A program made the translations under genes and the position numbers. From NCBI RefSeq assembly GCF_004345645.1, contig NZ_SLWS01000010.1, positions 410,248 to 474,247 of the forward strand: DNA of 64,000 bases, written 5' to 3'. Source of the DNA: Actinocrispum wychmicini (GTDB lineage Bacteria > Actinomycetota > Actinomycetes > Mycobacteriales > Pseudonocardiaceae). Below are positions 8,687 to 17,023 of the stretch, one piece after another (position 1 is the first letter of the stretch; each line of letters starts with the position of its first letter). A model generated the notes under the pieces. The model worked only from the letters and a program-made list of their open reading frames with translations, was not told the origin of the DNA and searched no databases.

Positions 8687-9430
8687 CTATCGCTGGTACG
8701 CGAGCCACTCGTCGAAGGTGGTCGGGGCGATTCGGGCGGTCTCGTCGGGCAGGAGGACGTTGCCGGCCATTTCCAGGCCGAACAGGGTTGCCCAGGTCGG
8801 CACCAGTTTCACGGTGCGGCCTTGGGCTTCGTTGGTACGCCTCGCCATGTCGACGAGGTCCTGTGGCTCCGGGCCGGCGATGTCGACGCGACCTTGCTGT
8901 GGGGCACTTGCGGCGACTTCGGCGAGAACGTCGGCGACGTCGTCGGGGGCGATCGGCTGGACGAGCAGGGGGGCGATGGCGGCGATCCCGTCCTGCTCCG
9001 CCCAGCTGGCCACCATCGCGGCGAAGTCGTGGAACTGGGTGGCCCGGACGATCGTCCACGGCACGGGGCCGGCGGCCACGAGGCGCTCCTGTTCGCGTTT
9101 GCCAGCGTAATGGGCGTTGCCTTCGACGCGGTCCACGCCGACGATCGACAACAGCACGTGATGGCGGACGCCGGCCCGGTGTTCGGCGGCGAGCAGGTTC
9201 TGGGTGGTGGCGTTGAAGTAGGCCACTGTCGCGGCTCGGTCGGTCGTCGGCCCGTTGGCGACGTCGACGACCGCTTCGACGCCGGTGAGTGCCTGGTCGA
9301 GTCCGTCGCCGGTCTGGAGGTCCACGCCCAGTGCGCGGCTGACGCGCACGACATCGTGGCCATCCCGGTCGAGCGCGGTGACCGTACGGGACCCGATGTT
9401 CCCGGTCGCGCCGACGACTGCGATCCGCAT
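8687..9430 (-). CDS. NAD(P)-binding NmrA-like short-chain dehydrogenase family protein
   Basis: A 247-residue atypical SDR with the nucleotide-binding motif VVGATGNIGSRTV at the N-terminus, VEAVVDVANG, and WTIVRATQFHDF in the middle, the usual position of the degenerate catalytic region of NmrA/HSCARG-type proteins. Members bind NAD(P) and act as reductases or redox sensors; the classical YxxxK motif is not evident. The start at 9430 is preceded by an AGAGGAAG ribosome site. A GTG six codons upstream is possible but would sit within that site. The gene stands alone, running head to tail with the GH28 gene upstream of it. Confidence 0.8.
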   Translation of the reverse strand: MRIAVVGATGNIGSRTVTALDRDGHDVVRVSRALGVDLQTGDGLDQALTGVEAVVDVANGPTTDRAATVAYFNATTQNLLAAEHRAGVRHHVLLSIVGVDRVEGNAHYAGKREQERLVAAGPVPWTIVRATQFHDFAAMVASWAEQDGIAAIAPLLVQPIAPDDVADVLAEVAASAPQQGRVDIAGPEPQDLVDMARRTNEAQGRTVKLVPTWATLFGLEMAGNVLLPDETARIAPTTFDEWLAYQR

Positions 9431-9524
9431 GACGATCTTCCTCTCCACGTCGTTACCGTATCGACGTTATCTTGGCCTGGGCGGATCCGCAGACGCTGGT
9501 CAAAGTCGGCGCGTGGGTGACGCG

Positions 9525-11069
9525 CTACAACTCCCGGTGGTCGGCCCGGTCCACCACGGTGTCCGCGACCGGACGGCTCGTGGTGACGCGGAAGTCGGTG
9601 ACACCGTCCATCGTGAAGGTCGGGACGTTCGGTGCCTTGTCCGTTCGGGTGTGGTGGAAGTCGACGTCGGCGACGTCCCGCAGGACGATGGCGGGCCGGG
9701 TGTCGGTCCTGTCGTAGCGGGTCTCCACGTTGTCGAAGGTGATTCCCTTGGCGTGCCTGACGAACCAGCCGAAGGCCGGCAGGGTGCCGAACATGCTGGG
9801 CTCGGGGTAGGCGGTCTCCAGTTCGGGCGGGTCAGCCACGGCGTCGTTCATGGACAGGCCGCCGAGCGTGTGGTGGCGGATGTTGCTGATCCGGATGTCT
9901 TCGATCGCGTGGCCGGGGATGCCGGCGATGGTCGACGGGTAGCGGGGGTCGGAGTTGTAGGCCACGACGTCACTGATGTTGACCCGGCGCAGGGTGCCCA
10001 CCGGGACACCGGCCGGGCCGCGCATCCGGGCGCCCAGGCGGAGGAAGAACGGCATCTGGACGTTCCGCATGGTGATGTTGCTGACCGTCACGTCCTCCAG
10101 CAGGCCGCCGTCGACCGTTTCCAGTGCGAGGCCACGGCAGTACTCGAAGATGATGTTGGTGATCGCGATGTTCTTGAAGCCGCCGTTGGCCTCGGTGCCG
10201 AACTTGATCCGGCCGGTGCGGCCGTAGCCGGCGGTCTTGTACGTGCCGTCCACCAGGGTGCCCAGGTCGTAGCCGCTGACCATGCAGTTGTCGATGGTGA
10301 CGTTCTCGGTCGCCCTGGCCGTGTTCAGCGCGTACGAGCTCTTCAGCACGATGCCGTCGTCGTTGGGGGAGTTGACGGTCGTGTTCGAGATCCGGACGTT
10401 CTTGCAGCAGTCGATGTTGATGCCGTCGCGGTTGGTGTCGATGACCAGGCCGTCGATCCGGAAGTTGTCCACCCCGGTGGGCAGGATGCCGAAGTGGCCG
10501 CCGTTGACGATGGTGACGTCCCGGATGGCCACGTTCCGGCACAGCTTCAGCGAGATCGCCTTGTTTCCCTGCAGTGGCGCGGACTCCTTGCTGCCGCCGG
10601 CCACCAGGCCCTTGCCGTCGATCCGGCCGGGGCCGAAGATCGTCACGTCCTCAAGGCCCTCGCCCCAGATCAGACTGTTGTGCCAGTGGCTGTGGCCGAA
10701 GTCCTGGTACGGGTTGCCCGCGCCGGGCTCGGCCGGGTCGTAGCCGCGGCCGTTCGCCGGGACGGCGGCCAGGATCGTCGCGTTCTGGTCCAGGTACAGC
10801 GCGACCCTGCTCTTCAACCGGATCGAGTAGCTGGCGTACACGCCCGGCGGGAAGTACACCGTGCCGCCGCCCTGGGCGGCTGTGTCGATGGCGCGGTTGA
10901 TGGCGTCGCTGTCGATGGTGACGCCGTCGCCGCGGGCGCCGAACCGCCGGACGTCGAAAACTCCGCCGGGACCGGGCGGAGTGGGTTCCGCGTTCGCTGT
11001 TCCGGCCGTCACCAGGGGCAGGGCAGCGGCTCCCACGGTGACCATCCGTCGGCGGGAGAACGTGCTCAT
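9525..11069 (-). CDS. Exported GH28 polygalacturonase-like glycoside hydrolase
   Basis: A 514-residue exported protein (MSTFSRRRMVTVGAAALPLV signal, AxA-type cleavage near residue 27) with the pectate-lyase-3 opening FDVRRFGARGDG and the GH28 beta-helix core. Catalytic-like motifs are TNRDGINIDCC (the N-x-D-G motif), NDDGIVLKSS (the paired Asp) and GRIKFG (the R-I-K motif). GH28 enzymes hydrolyse alpha-1,4 galacturonic linkages of pectin. The ribosome site AGGAG precedes the ATG. The gene lies 56 bp downstream of a second GH28 gene of related architecture, so the two probably form one transcription unit and one duplication family. Confidence 0.88.
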   Translation of the reverse strand: MSTFSRRRMVTVGAAALPLVTAGTANAEPTPPGPGGVFDVRRFGARGDGVTIDSDAINRAIDTAAQGGGTVYFPPGVYASYSIRLKSRVALYLDQNATILAAVPANGRGYDPAEPGAGNPYQDFGHSHWHNSLIWGEGLEDVTIFGPGRIDGKGLVAGGSKESAPLQGNKAISLKLCRNVAIRDVTIVNGGHFGILPTGVDNFRIDGLVIDTNRDGINIDCCKNVRISNTTVNSPNDDGIVLKSSYALNTARATENVTIDNCMVSGYDLGTLVDGTYKTAGYGRTGRIKFGTEANGGFKNIAITNIIFEYCRGLALETVDGGLLEDVTVSNITMRNVQMPFFLRLGARMRGPAGVPVGTLRRVNISDVVAYNSDPRYPSTIAGIPGHAIEDIRISNIRHHTLGGLSMNDAVADPPELETAYPEPSMFGTLPAFGWFVRHAKGITFDNVETRYDRTDTRPAIVLRDVADVDFHHTRTDKAPNVPTFTMDGVTDFRVTTSRPVADTVVDRADHREL

Positions 11070-11125
11070 GTGGCTCCTTGGGGAAAGGGCGCCACCGGCC
11101 GGGCCGGTGGCGCCGTCGCGAGGTC

Positions 11126-12613
11126 CTAGGAACAACTGCTGGACGAGCCGGTGTTGCCGATCCGCAACGCGCCGCCGCCGGTGTTCTGGCTGCTGGTGAC
11201 ACAGAACCCGGTGACGCTCTGGAACAGCAGGTCCGACGGGCTCTTGCCGCCCTTCTGCGCGGTGAAGTGGTCGAATGTCAGCGCGCTGGCGGTGTTGGCG
11301 ATGACCGCGGGCCGGCCGTCGTCCTTGCCGAACCGCACCGAGCTGTTGACGAACTTGATGTTGTTGGCGTTGTGGATGTACCACCCGTACGCCGGGCGGG
11401 TGCCGATGCTCTTCGGGTTGTAGTCCTTCGGGTCGTTGCTCGGCACGCCGGTGCCCATCGTGTCGTGGCCGCCGGGCAGGGTCAGGTTGACGTTGGTGAA
11501 CGTGACGTCGCTGATCTGGTTGGCGTTGGCCTCGCCCCACAGCGTCGGGCTGAACGAGCCGGCGCTGGTCCCGGTGATGTTGTCGTACGTGATGTCGTGG
11601 ATCCGGCCGACCCCCGGGCTGTTGCCGCATCGCTTGCGGGTGCCGATCTTCTGGGTGATCGGCGAGGCCGTGCCGGACAGTTTGATGTCGCGGTAGTGCA
11701 CGTCGGAGATGACCGCGCCGTCCATCGAGACCATGCCCAGGCCGGACTTGCCGGCGCCGGTGATCTCGATCTGCTGGAAGTTGTAGTCGGTGAAGTCGCC
11801 GCACGTCTCCGAGCCGAACATCAGGGCGTTGCAGCACTTCGCCGACAGGTGCGCGTCGGTCACGGTGACGTGCCCGTTGGGCAGCTTGGCGCCCAGCGCG
11901 TAGTCGCTCTTGAACACCAGCGCGTCGTCGTTGGCGGCGTCGTTGATGTTGGTGATCTTGACGTTCTGGGTGCTGATGATGTTCCAGCCGTCGCGGTCGC
12001 CCGCGGTGGAGATGGTGAGGTGGTCGCTGGTGACGCCGGTGCAGCCGTTGATCAGCGCGGCGAAGTGGCCGCCGCGTTTGAGGGTGATCCCGGACAGGGT
12101 CAGGTTGGTGCACCGGGTGATCGAGATGATCTTGTCGGCCTGGCCGCTCTTCGGGTTGCCGGTGATCAGGTGGCCGCCGCCGTCGATGGTGCCTTCGCCG
12201 ACGAAACTGACGTTGTCGACCTTGTCGCCGAAGAACATGGCGTTGTGGAAGTGGCTGTGGCCGTAGTCCTGGTACTTGTCGAACGGGTTGTCCTCGGGCT
12301 TGTCGTACCCGGACGACGAGCCGGTGATGGTGGATCCCTTGTCCAGCTGGATGGTCACGCCGCTCTTGAGGTGGACGGTGCCGGCCGCGAGGTACGTGCC
12401 GGCGGCGAACCGGACCACGCCGTTGCCCGACATGCTCGCGGCGTTGATCGCCCTGTCGATCGCGGGCGCGTCGTTGGTGACGCCGTCGCCGGCCGCGCCG
12501 AAGCTCTTGATGCCGAACACGGCGGGCCCGGCAGTCGCCATGCCCGCCCCACCCCCGAGGACTGCCATGCTCACGGCGGCGAGCCCCGCCCATGTGGCCT
12601 TACGTGCGAACAC
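11126..12613 (-). CDS. Exported GH28/pectate-lyase-3 family glycoside hydrolase
   Basis: A 495-residue protein starting at GTG 12613, preceded by GGGAG with 8-base spacing. A signal peptide runs to about residue 32 (AGMATAGPA). The core opens FGIKSFGAAGDGVTND and is a right-handed beta helix with GDRDGWNIIST and NDDALVFKSDYALG, corresponding to the GH28 Asp motifs, then a GSETCGDFTD loop. Several Cys pairs (for example SAKCCNALMFGSETC) suggest disulfides in the extracellular enzyme. It likely cleaves pectic polymers, complementing the downstream GH28. An upstream in-frame Met is possible, but that leader is Cys- and Arg-rich and unlike a signal peptide. Confidence 0.87.
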   Translation of the reverse strand: MFARKATWAGLAAVSMAVLGGGAGMATAGPAVFGIKSFGAAGDGVTNDAPAIDRAINAASMSGNGVVRFAAGTYLAAGTVHLKSGVTIQLDKGSTITGSSSGYDKPEDNPFDKYQDYGHSHFHNAMFFGDKVDNVSFVGEGTIDGGGHLITGNPKSGQADKIISITRCTNLTLSGITLKRGGHFAALINGCTGVTSDHLTISTAGDRDGWNIISTQNVKITNINDAANDDALVFKSDYALGAKLPNGHVTVTDAHLSAKCCNALMFGSETCGDFTDYNFQQIEITGAGKSGLGMVSMDGAVISDVHYRDIKLSGTASPITQKIGTRKRCGNSPGVGRIHDITYDNITGTSAGSFSPTLWGEANANQISDVTFTNVNLTLPGGHDTMGTGVPSNDPKDYNPKSIGTRPAYGWYIHNANNIKFVNSSVRFGKDDGRPAVIANTASALTFDHFTAQKGGKSPSDLLFQSVTGFCVTSSQNTGGGALRIGNTGSSSSCS

Positions 12614-12769
12614 GTGCCTGACTCCCTCTTCGTCGCAGGGAAGTTCACAGGCGTCGCCGGCACCGGGTGACACGCGCCGAAACATCCTGTAAACCTTTTC
12701 ATGGCGGCGTGTCGACCAGGCTAGAAGTCCGGGATCGGATGAGTCAAGACGGCAACCACAACGAGAGCA

Positions 12770-12815
12770 GGTCTTCAAGACCTACCAACCCCCCGGTTGG
12801 TAGGTCTTGAAGACC
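12770..12815. terminator. Perfect 21-bp-stem hairpin
   Basis: The arms 12770-12790 and 12795-12815 are exact reverse complements, 21 bp long, around a CCCC loop. The core is GACCTACCAACC paired with GGTTGGTAGGTC. It sits 23 bp past the stop of the serine hydrolase gene at 12838 and 157 bp before the start of the GH28 gene. Both face minus, so it most likely terminates the hydrolase transcript. Its stability is unusual, and no T-tract follows. An operator role is less likely given the length of the stem. Confidence 0.75.
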
Positions 12816-12837
12816 GCGGCACCTACCGGTGGTCGGG

Positions 12838-13896
12838 TCAGATTCGTTGGTAGAGGACGCCCAGGATGGGGACCCACCGGGGGTCGGGGCCGGCCGCGCT
12901 GGTGATCAGCCGGTTCGTGGTGAAGCCCAGGGCGAGACCCGCGTCCGGGTCGGCGAACGCGAGGGCGCCGCCCGCGCCGCTGTGGCCGAACGCGGTGGGG
13001 TTCGGTGCGAACGGGCGTACCTCGTTGGGCAGCATGAAGCCGAGTCCGAAGCGGGTGTTCCCGTGCAGCACCAGGTCCGGGCCGTCGCTGTGGGCGGTGG
13101 TCGCCAGGGTGTGGTCGCCGTCGAGCACTTGGGCGTACATCGTGGCGAGCGCGCGGGCGGTGGCGTGGCCGTTCGCGGCCGGAATTCGGGCTTCCCGCCA
13201 GGCGTCGGTGGTGGCCACGCCGGGGACGAGCAGATCCGGCAGGCCCACGAACGCCTTGGCGGTCAACGAATTCGCGTCGCTCATCGCGGCGAACAGGGCG
13301 GGTCCGGTGACCGGGCCGGCTTCCGGCGGTGGCAGGTCGGCGGCTCGGTGCCATTCGGTGCGTGGCAGGCCGATCCACAGGTCCGGCACGCCCAGGTCGG
13401 CCACCAGGGTGTCCAGCTCCCGGCCGCTGGCTCGGCGCACCAGCTCGCCGGCCAGCCAGCCGAAGGTCACGGCGTGGTAGCCGTGTGCCGAACCCGGTGG
13501 CCACCACGGCTTCTGCCCGGTGAGGGCGTCGGTCATGGCCTGCCAGTCGTAGATGTCGGACGGTTCGCTGAGGGCGGCCAGTCCGGCCTGGTGGGACAGC
13601 AGTTCGGCGACCGTCACGTCGGTGGTGAACTGCGGCCAGTAGGCGCGGACAGGCGCGTCCGGCCGCAGTTCACCACGCTGGATCAGGACGTTCGCGACGG
13701 CCGCGAGTACCCCCTTGGTGACCGAGAAGACGTTGGCGACCGTGTCGTGCTCCCACGGCCTGCCTTCGGCCGCGGCACCGCCCCAGATGTCGACCAGTAC
13801 GCGTCCGCGAGCGATCACGGTCAACGCGGCGCCGCCCTTGTCAAGCCCGGCGCAGAACGCTTCGTCGACCGCGGCGAAGGCAGGGTCGCAGATCAT
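12838..13896 (-). CDS. Serine hydrolase, class C beta-lactamase/esterase EstB-like
   Basis: A 352-residue protein with the penicillin-recognising fold of class C-type hydrolases. It has the SxxK nucleophile motif SVTK after DTVANVF, a second motif region YHAVTFGW in place of YxN, and HSGAGG near the C-terminus in place of KTG. Such proteins include esterases, D-aminopeptidases and a few lactamases; EstB-type esterase is the most likely. No signal peptide is visible, so it is probably cytosolic. A GGGGAGG ribosome site supports ATG 13894-13896; an 8-residue extension is less likely. A dyad operator lies 20 bp upstream of the start. Confidence 0.85.
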   Translation of the reverse strand: MICDPAFAAVDEAFCAGLDKGGAALTVIARGRVLVDIWGGAAAEGRPWEHDTVANVFSVTKGVLAAVANVLIQRGELRPDAPVRAYWPQFTTDVTVAELLSHQAGLAALSEPSDIYDWQAMTDALTGQKPWWPPGSAHGYHAVTFGWLAGELVRRASGRELDTLVADLGVPDLWIGLPRTEWHRAADLPPPEAGPVTGPALFAAMSDANSLTAKAFVGLPDLLVPGVATTDAWREARIPAANGHATARALATMYAQVLDGDHTLATTAHSDGPDLVLHGNTRFGLGFMLPNEVRPFAPNPTAFGHSGAGGALAFADPDAGLALGFTTNRLITSAAGPDPRWVPILGVLYQRI

Positions 13897-13916
13897 CGAA
13901 GACCTCCCCGAGATAG

Positions 13917-13944
13917 TCAACCAAGGTTGTGCAACCGTAGTTGA
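13917..13944. promoter_or_regulatory. Nested dyad operator upstream of the serine hydrolase
   Basis: Two concentric inverted repeats share one centre at 13930.5: TCAAC (13917-13921) with GTTGA (13940-13944), and GGTTG (13925-13929) with CAACC (13932-13936). CAACC and GGTTG also pair at 13918-13929. The element lies 20 bp upstream of the serine hydrolase start. A repressor site of MarR or TetR type is inferred. No regulator gene is directly beside it. Confidence 0.5.
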
Positions 13945-13981
13945 ATACCTGTGGGTCAGGCAAGGGGAGGGGTTCTACCTG

Positions 13982-15337
13982 CTATCCGAGGCAGGATCGG
14001 ACGGCCGTGGCCAGGTCCGCCGCCCGCGGGTCGTCCGGCCGGTAGGACCAGAGGTTCGTGACGTAGCCGAAGCCGACACCGGCGTCGGGTTCGGCGAAGC
14101 CGATCGATCCGCCGGAGCCCAAGTGGCCGAACGACGCCGGCCCGGCCATCGGCATCGGCGGGCAGGCCCGCATGAACCCGAGCGACATGTAGAAGGACCG
14201 GTCAGACGGGATGTCCAGGCCGGGCGGCAGCCCGTACATGTGCGTCTTGTCGGTCTGGACGACGTTCATCCGCCTGACCGTCGCCGGACGCATCAGCCGC
14301 ACTCCGTCGACCCTGCTCACCGTGGCGGCGTACATCCGGGCCAGCGACCGTGCGTCCGAGACCATGTTCGCGGCCGGGAACTCGGACTCGAGCCAGGCAT
14401 GTTTGAGCCAGTACGCGGTCGTGGCGTCCAGGGCACCGCCGAGGGAGACGGCGCGGTCCTGGACCGAACCCGGAGCGTACAGGGCTTGGATCCACGCGGT
14501 GACCGTGGCCTCGTCGAGCCCGGTCAACTTGATCATCCCGGCGGTCAGCTGCTCCAGGGTCAGCGGTGCGGCGTCCTCGATCAGGGCCAGCCGTCGCCGT
14601 TGTTTCTCGGGCAGCCCGATCCAGGTGCTCAGGCCCAGTGGCGCGGCCACCTCCTCGGCGAAGAACGTGCCGAGTGACTTGCCGGTGATCCGGCGCACGA
14701 CCTCGCCGACCAGGAACCCGTAGGTCTCGGCGTGGTAGACATGCGCCGTGCCCGGCTGCCACAGCGGCGGCTGTGCCTCGAGCGCACGGATGACCGGGTG
14801 CCACGCGCACGCCTGCTCGAACGTGAGCGGTCCGTCGACGATCGGTAGACCGGCCTGGTGGGACAGTAACAACCGGACCGGGATCTGGTCCTTGCCGTTG
14901 GCGCCGAACTCCGGCCAGTACTTGACCACCGGGGCGTCCAGATCCAGCAGACCCCGGTCGGCCAGGATATGGGCACAGATCGCGGTGGCGCCCTTGGTGG
15001 CGGACGCGACCCGGACGACGGTGTTCCTGCGCCACGGCAGGTTCGCCTTGCGATCGGCGAGGCCGTCCCACAGGTTGACGACCGGGCGACCGCCTACGTA
15101 GACGCTGACCGCCGCGCCGATCTCGCCGGGGTCTCCCTTGAAGTTCGCGCGGAACACGTCGGCGACCTTGCCCCAGCCGTGCTCGACGCCGTTCTCGTCG
15201 CAGTCGTTGCTACCGCTCGCGGAGGCGGTGCCGCTGCCGCCGAGGGCGGCGAGCGCGCCGGCGGCGGCCACCCCCTTCAACACGGCCCGGCGACCGTAAT
15301 GTCCCTGTTCGGGTGTCCCGCTTGTGGTGTCTTCCAT
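13982..15337 (-). CDS. Tat-exported serine hydrolase, beta-lactamase family
   Basis: A 451-residue protein with a twin-arginine leader (GRRAVLKGVAAAGALAALGG). The mature part carries the SxxK motif SATK, a YHAETYGF region as the second motif, and an HLGSGGS segment as the third, the same order as the neighbouring hydrolase at 12838. It is probably an extracellular esterase or peptidase with the class C beta-lactamase fold. The AAGGAAGGA ribosome site precedes ATG 15337. It shares domain architecture with the downstream hydrolase but is exported, so the two are paralogues with different compartments. Confidence 0.85.
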   Translation of the reverse strand: MEDTTSGTPEQGHYGRRAVLKGVAAAGALAALGGSGTASASGSNDCDENGVEHGWGKVADVFRANFKGDPGEIGAAVSVYVGGRPVVNLWDGLADRKANLPWRRNTVVRVASATKGATAICAHILADRGLLDLDAPVVKYWPEFGANGKDQIPVRLLLSHQAGLPIVDGPLTFEQACAWHPVIRALEAQPPLWQPGTAHVYHAETYGFLVGEVVRRITGKSLGTFFAEEVAAPLGLSTWIGLPEKQRRRLALIEDAAPLTLEQLTAGMIKLTGLDEATVTAWIQALYAPGSVQDRAVSLGGALDATTAYWLKHAWLESEFPAANMVSDARSLARMYAATVSRVDGVRLMRPATVRRMNVVQTDKTHMYGLPPGLDIPSDRSFYMSLGFMRACPPMPMAGPASFGHLGSGGSIGFAEPDAGVGFGYVTNLWSYRPDDPRAADLATAVRSCLG

Positions 15338-15357
15338 GGTGTAGTCCTTCCTTGCGA

Positions 15358-16194
15358 TCAGGCAGCCGCACGCTGGATGACGATGTCGTCGAGCCGCGTG
15401 CGGGCGTGGATCTTGACCTGGTTGTCGAACCCGTCCGGGTTGTCCTGTGCGGGCAGGGAGTTGCGCACCGCCCCCTTCGTGCTCTTGGCGTCCACCGAGG
15501 CGGCGGAGCCGTCGCTGACGCCGACCTCGATGCCACCGGAGGCGTTCACCAGCTCCGCCCGGCCGCGCGTCATCCGGCCGATCCGGATCGGACAGTTCGC
15601 CGCCTTGGCGGTGACACTGCCCTCGGTGCGGTCGATGTCGAAGCTGCCGTTGGCGCTGCTGAGATCGACGTCGGACAGGGCGTGGCCGATCCAGACCTTG
15701 CCGGTCGAGCCCTCGTACCTGACGACGCCCTTGACCTCACCGATCCGCACCCCGGCCGCGCCGCCTTCGATGTCGACGCTCCCGGCGACGTGCCCGACCG
15801 CGACCCCACCGGCCGAGAGGTTCCCCCGCAGCGCTCCGATGTGGTCGAGTTGGACCTGCCCGGACGCCATGTTCAGGGCACAGTCGCCGAGCACGCCGTC
15901 AGCGTGCACGTCCGTCCACGCCGTGTTCAGGACCAGCCTGGATCCGACCGGCAGTTCGATCGTGATGGCGACCGAACCGTTCTGGTCACCCGACTTGGTC
16001 GTCTTGACCGACAGTTCGCCGGCGGCGAAGTCGACCTTGGTGTTCTCGGCCACCCGCACGTCCGACTTGTTCGCGCTGCTGATGGGCTCGACCAGCACCA
16101 CGGTGTCGGACCGGTCGCTTGCGGCGACCCGAACATGGGCGCCCGCGGTGGTCAATGTGGCCGTGATCGGCGCGGGCGTGGCGAATGCGGGCAT
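15358..16194 (-). CDS. DUF4097-family beta-helix protein
   Basis: A 278-residue protein built of short beta repeats (for example VQLDHIGALRGNLSAGGVAVGHVAGSVDIEGG), as in DUF4097, a putative adhesin-like family. There is no signal peptide and no membrane anchor, unusual for an adhesin and typical of the actinobacterial type next to PadR/ABC operons. It lies 64 bp after the ABC permease gene on the same strand, so read-through from the pump operon is likely. Its molecular role is not established. Confidence 0.8.
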   Translation of the reverse strand: MPAFATPAPITATLTTAGAHVRVAASDRSDTVVLVEPISSANKSDVRVAENTKVDFAAGELSVKTTKSGDQNGSVAITIELPVGSRLVLNTAWTDVHADGVLGDCALNMASGQVQLDHIGALRGNLSAGGVAVGHVAGSVDIEGGAAGVRIGEVKGVVRYEGSTGKVWIGHALSDVDLSSANGSFDIDRTEGSVTAKAANCPIRIGRMTRGRAELVNASGGIEVGVSDGSAASVDAKSTKGAVRNSLPAQDNPDGFDNQVKIHARTRLDDIVIQRAAA

Positions 16195-16258
16195 GACAAA
16201 TCTCCCCTTGTTGGCTGAGTACGTGATTGTTGGTGGGCGAGCCTTTGGGCTACGCCGG

Positions 16259-17023
16259 TCAGGTGATCTTGCGGCGGTAGGTGGCCGCGGCGAAGTAGTA
16301 GGCGACGGCGAGGATGCCGACGCACCAGGCGAGGGCGATCCAGATGTCGTCGCCGACCGGCTGCTCGGCGAACAGGGCGCGGATGGAGTTGACGATGGAC
16401 GTCACCGGCTGGTGCTCGGCGAAGAAGCGGACCGGGCCCGGCATGGAGTCGGTGGGCACGAAGGCCGAACTGAGGAACGGCAGGAAGATGAGCGGGTAGG
16501 AGAACGCGCTCGCGCCGTCCACGGACTTCGCGGTGAGCCCGGGGATGACGGCCAGCCACGTCAGGGCCAGGGTGAACAGGACCAGGATGCCGGCGACCGC
16601 GAGCCAGGCGGGCAGTCCCGCCGGGGAGCGGAAGCCCATGAGCAGGGCGACCAGCGTGACGACCACGAGGGAGATCAGGTTGGCGACCAGCGAGGTCAGC
16701 ACGTGCGCCCAGAGCACGGCCGATCGGGCGATCGGCATGGACTGGAAGCGTTCGAAGATGCCGCCCTTCATGTCCAGGAACAGCCGGAACGCGGTGTAGG
16801 AGATGCCCGAGGCGACCGTGATCAGCAGGATGCCGGGCAGCATGTAGGTCACGTACGACGAATCCGAGCCGGTCTTGATCGCGCCGCCGAACACGTAGAC
16901 GAACAGCAGCATCATGGCGATCGGCATGATCGCGGTGGTGATGATGGTGTCCGGGCTGCGCGCGATGTGCCGCAGGGACCGTCCCAACAGGATATTGGTG
17001 TCGCCGACGAAGTGCTTGCTCAT
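16259..17023 (-). CDS. ABC-2 type transporter permease (DrrB-like)
   Basis: A 254-residue membrane protein with six predicted helices, starting with the segment around DTIITTAIMPIAMMLLFVYVFGGAI and containing the ABC-2 signature area FERFQSMPIARSAVLWAH. It is the membrane half of an exporter like DrrAB of daunorubicin producers; the cargo is unknown. Its ATG (17021-17023) overlaps the stop of the ATPase gene by 4 bp, indicating translational coupling. The same operon carries a PadR regulator, which points to ligand-induced efflux. Confidence 0.9.
   Translation of the reverse strand: MSKHFVGDTNILLGRSLRHIARSPDTIITTAIMPIAMMLLFVYVFGGAIKTGSDSSYVTYMLPGILLITVASGISYTAFRLFLDMKGGIFERFQSMPIARSAVLWAHVLTSLVANLISLVVVTLVALLMGFRSPAGLPAWLAVAGILVLFTLALTWLAVIPGLTAKSVDGASAFSYPLIFLPFLSSAFVPTDSMPGPVRFFAEHQPVTSIVNSIRALFAEQPVGDDIWIALAWCVGILAVAYYFAAATYRRKIT

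Noticed and set aside
9255..11129. A 624-codon plus-strand open frame opposite the GH28 gene
   Set aside because: Shadow frame with Val/Asp/Gly repeats; the GH28 motifs are on the other strand.
12838..15337. Two beta-lactamase resistance genes
   Set aside because: SxxK is present, but the second and third motifs look esterase-like (YHA and HSGAGG), so resistance is not supported.
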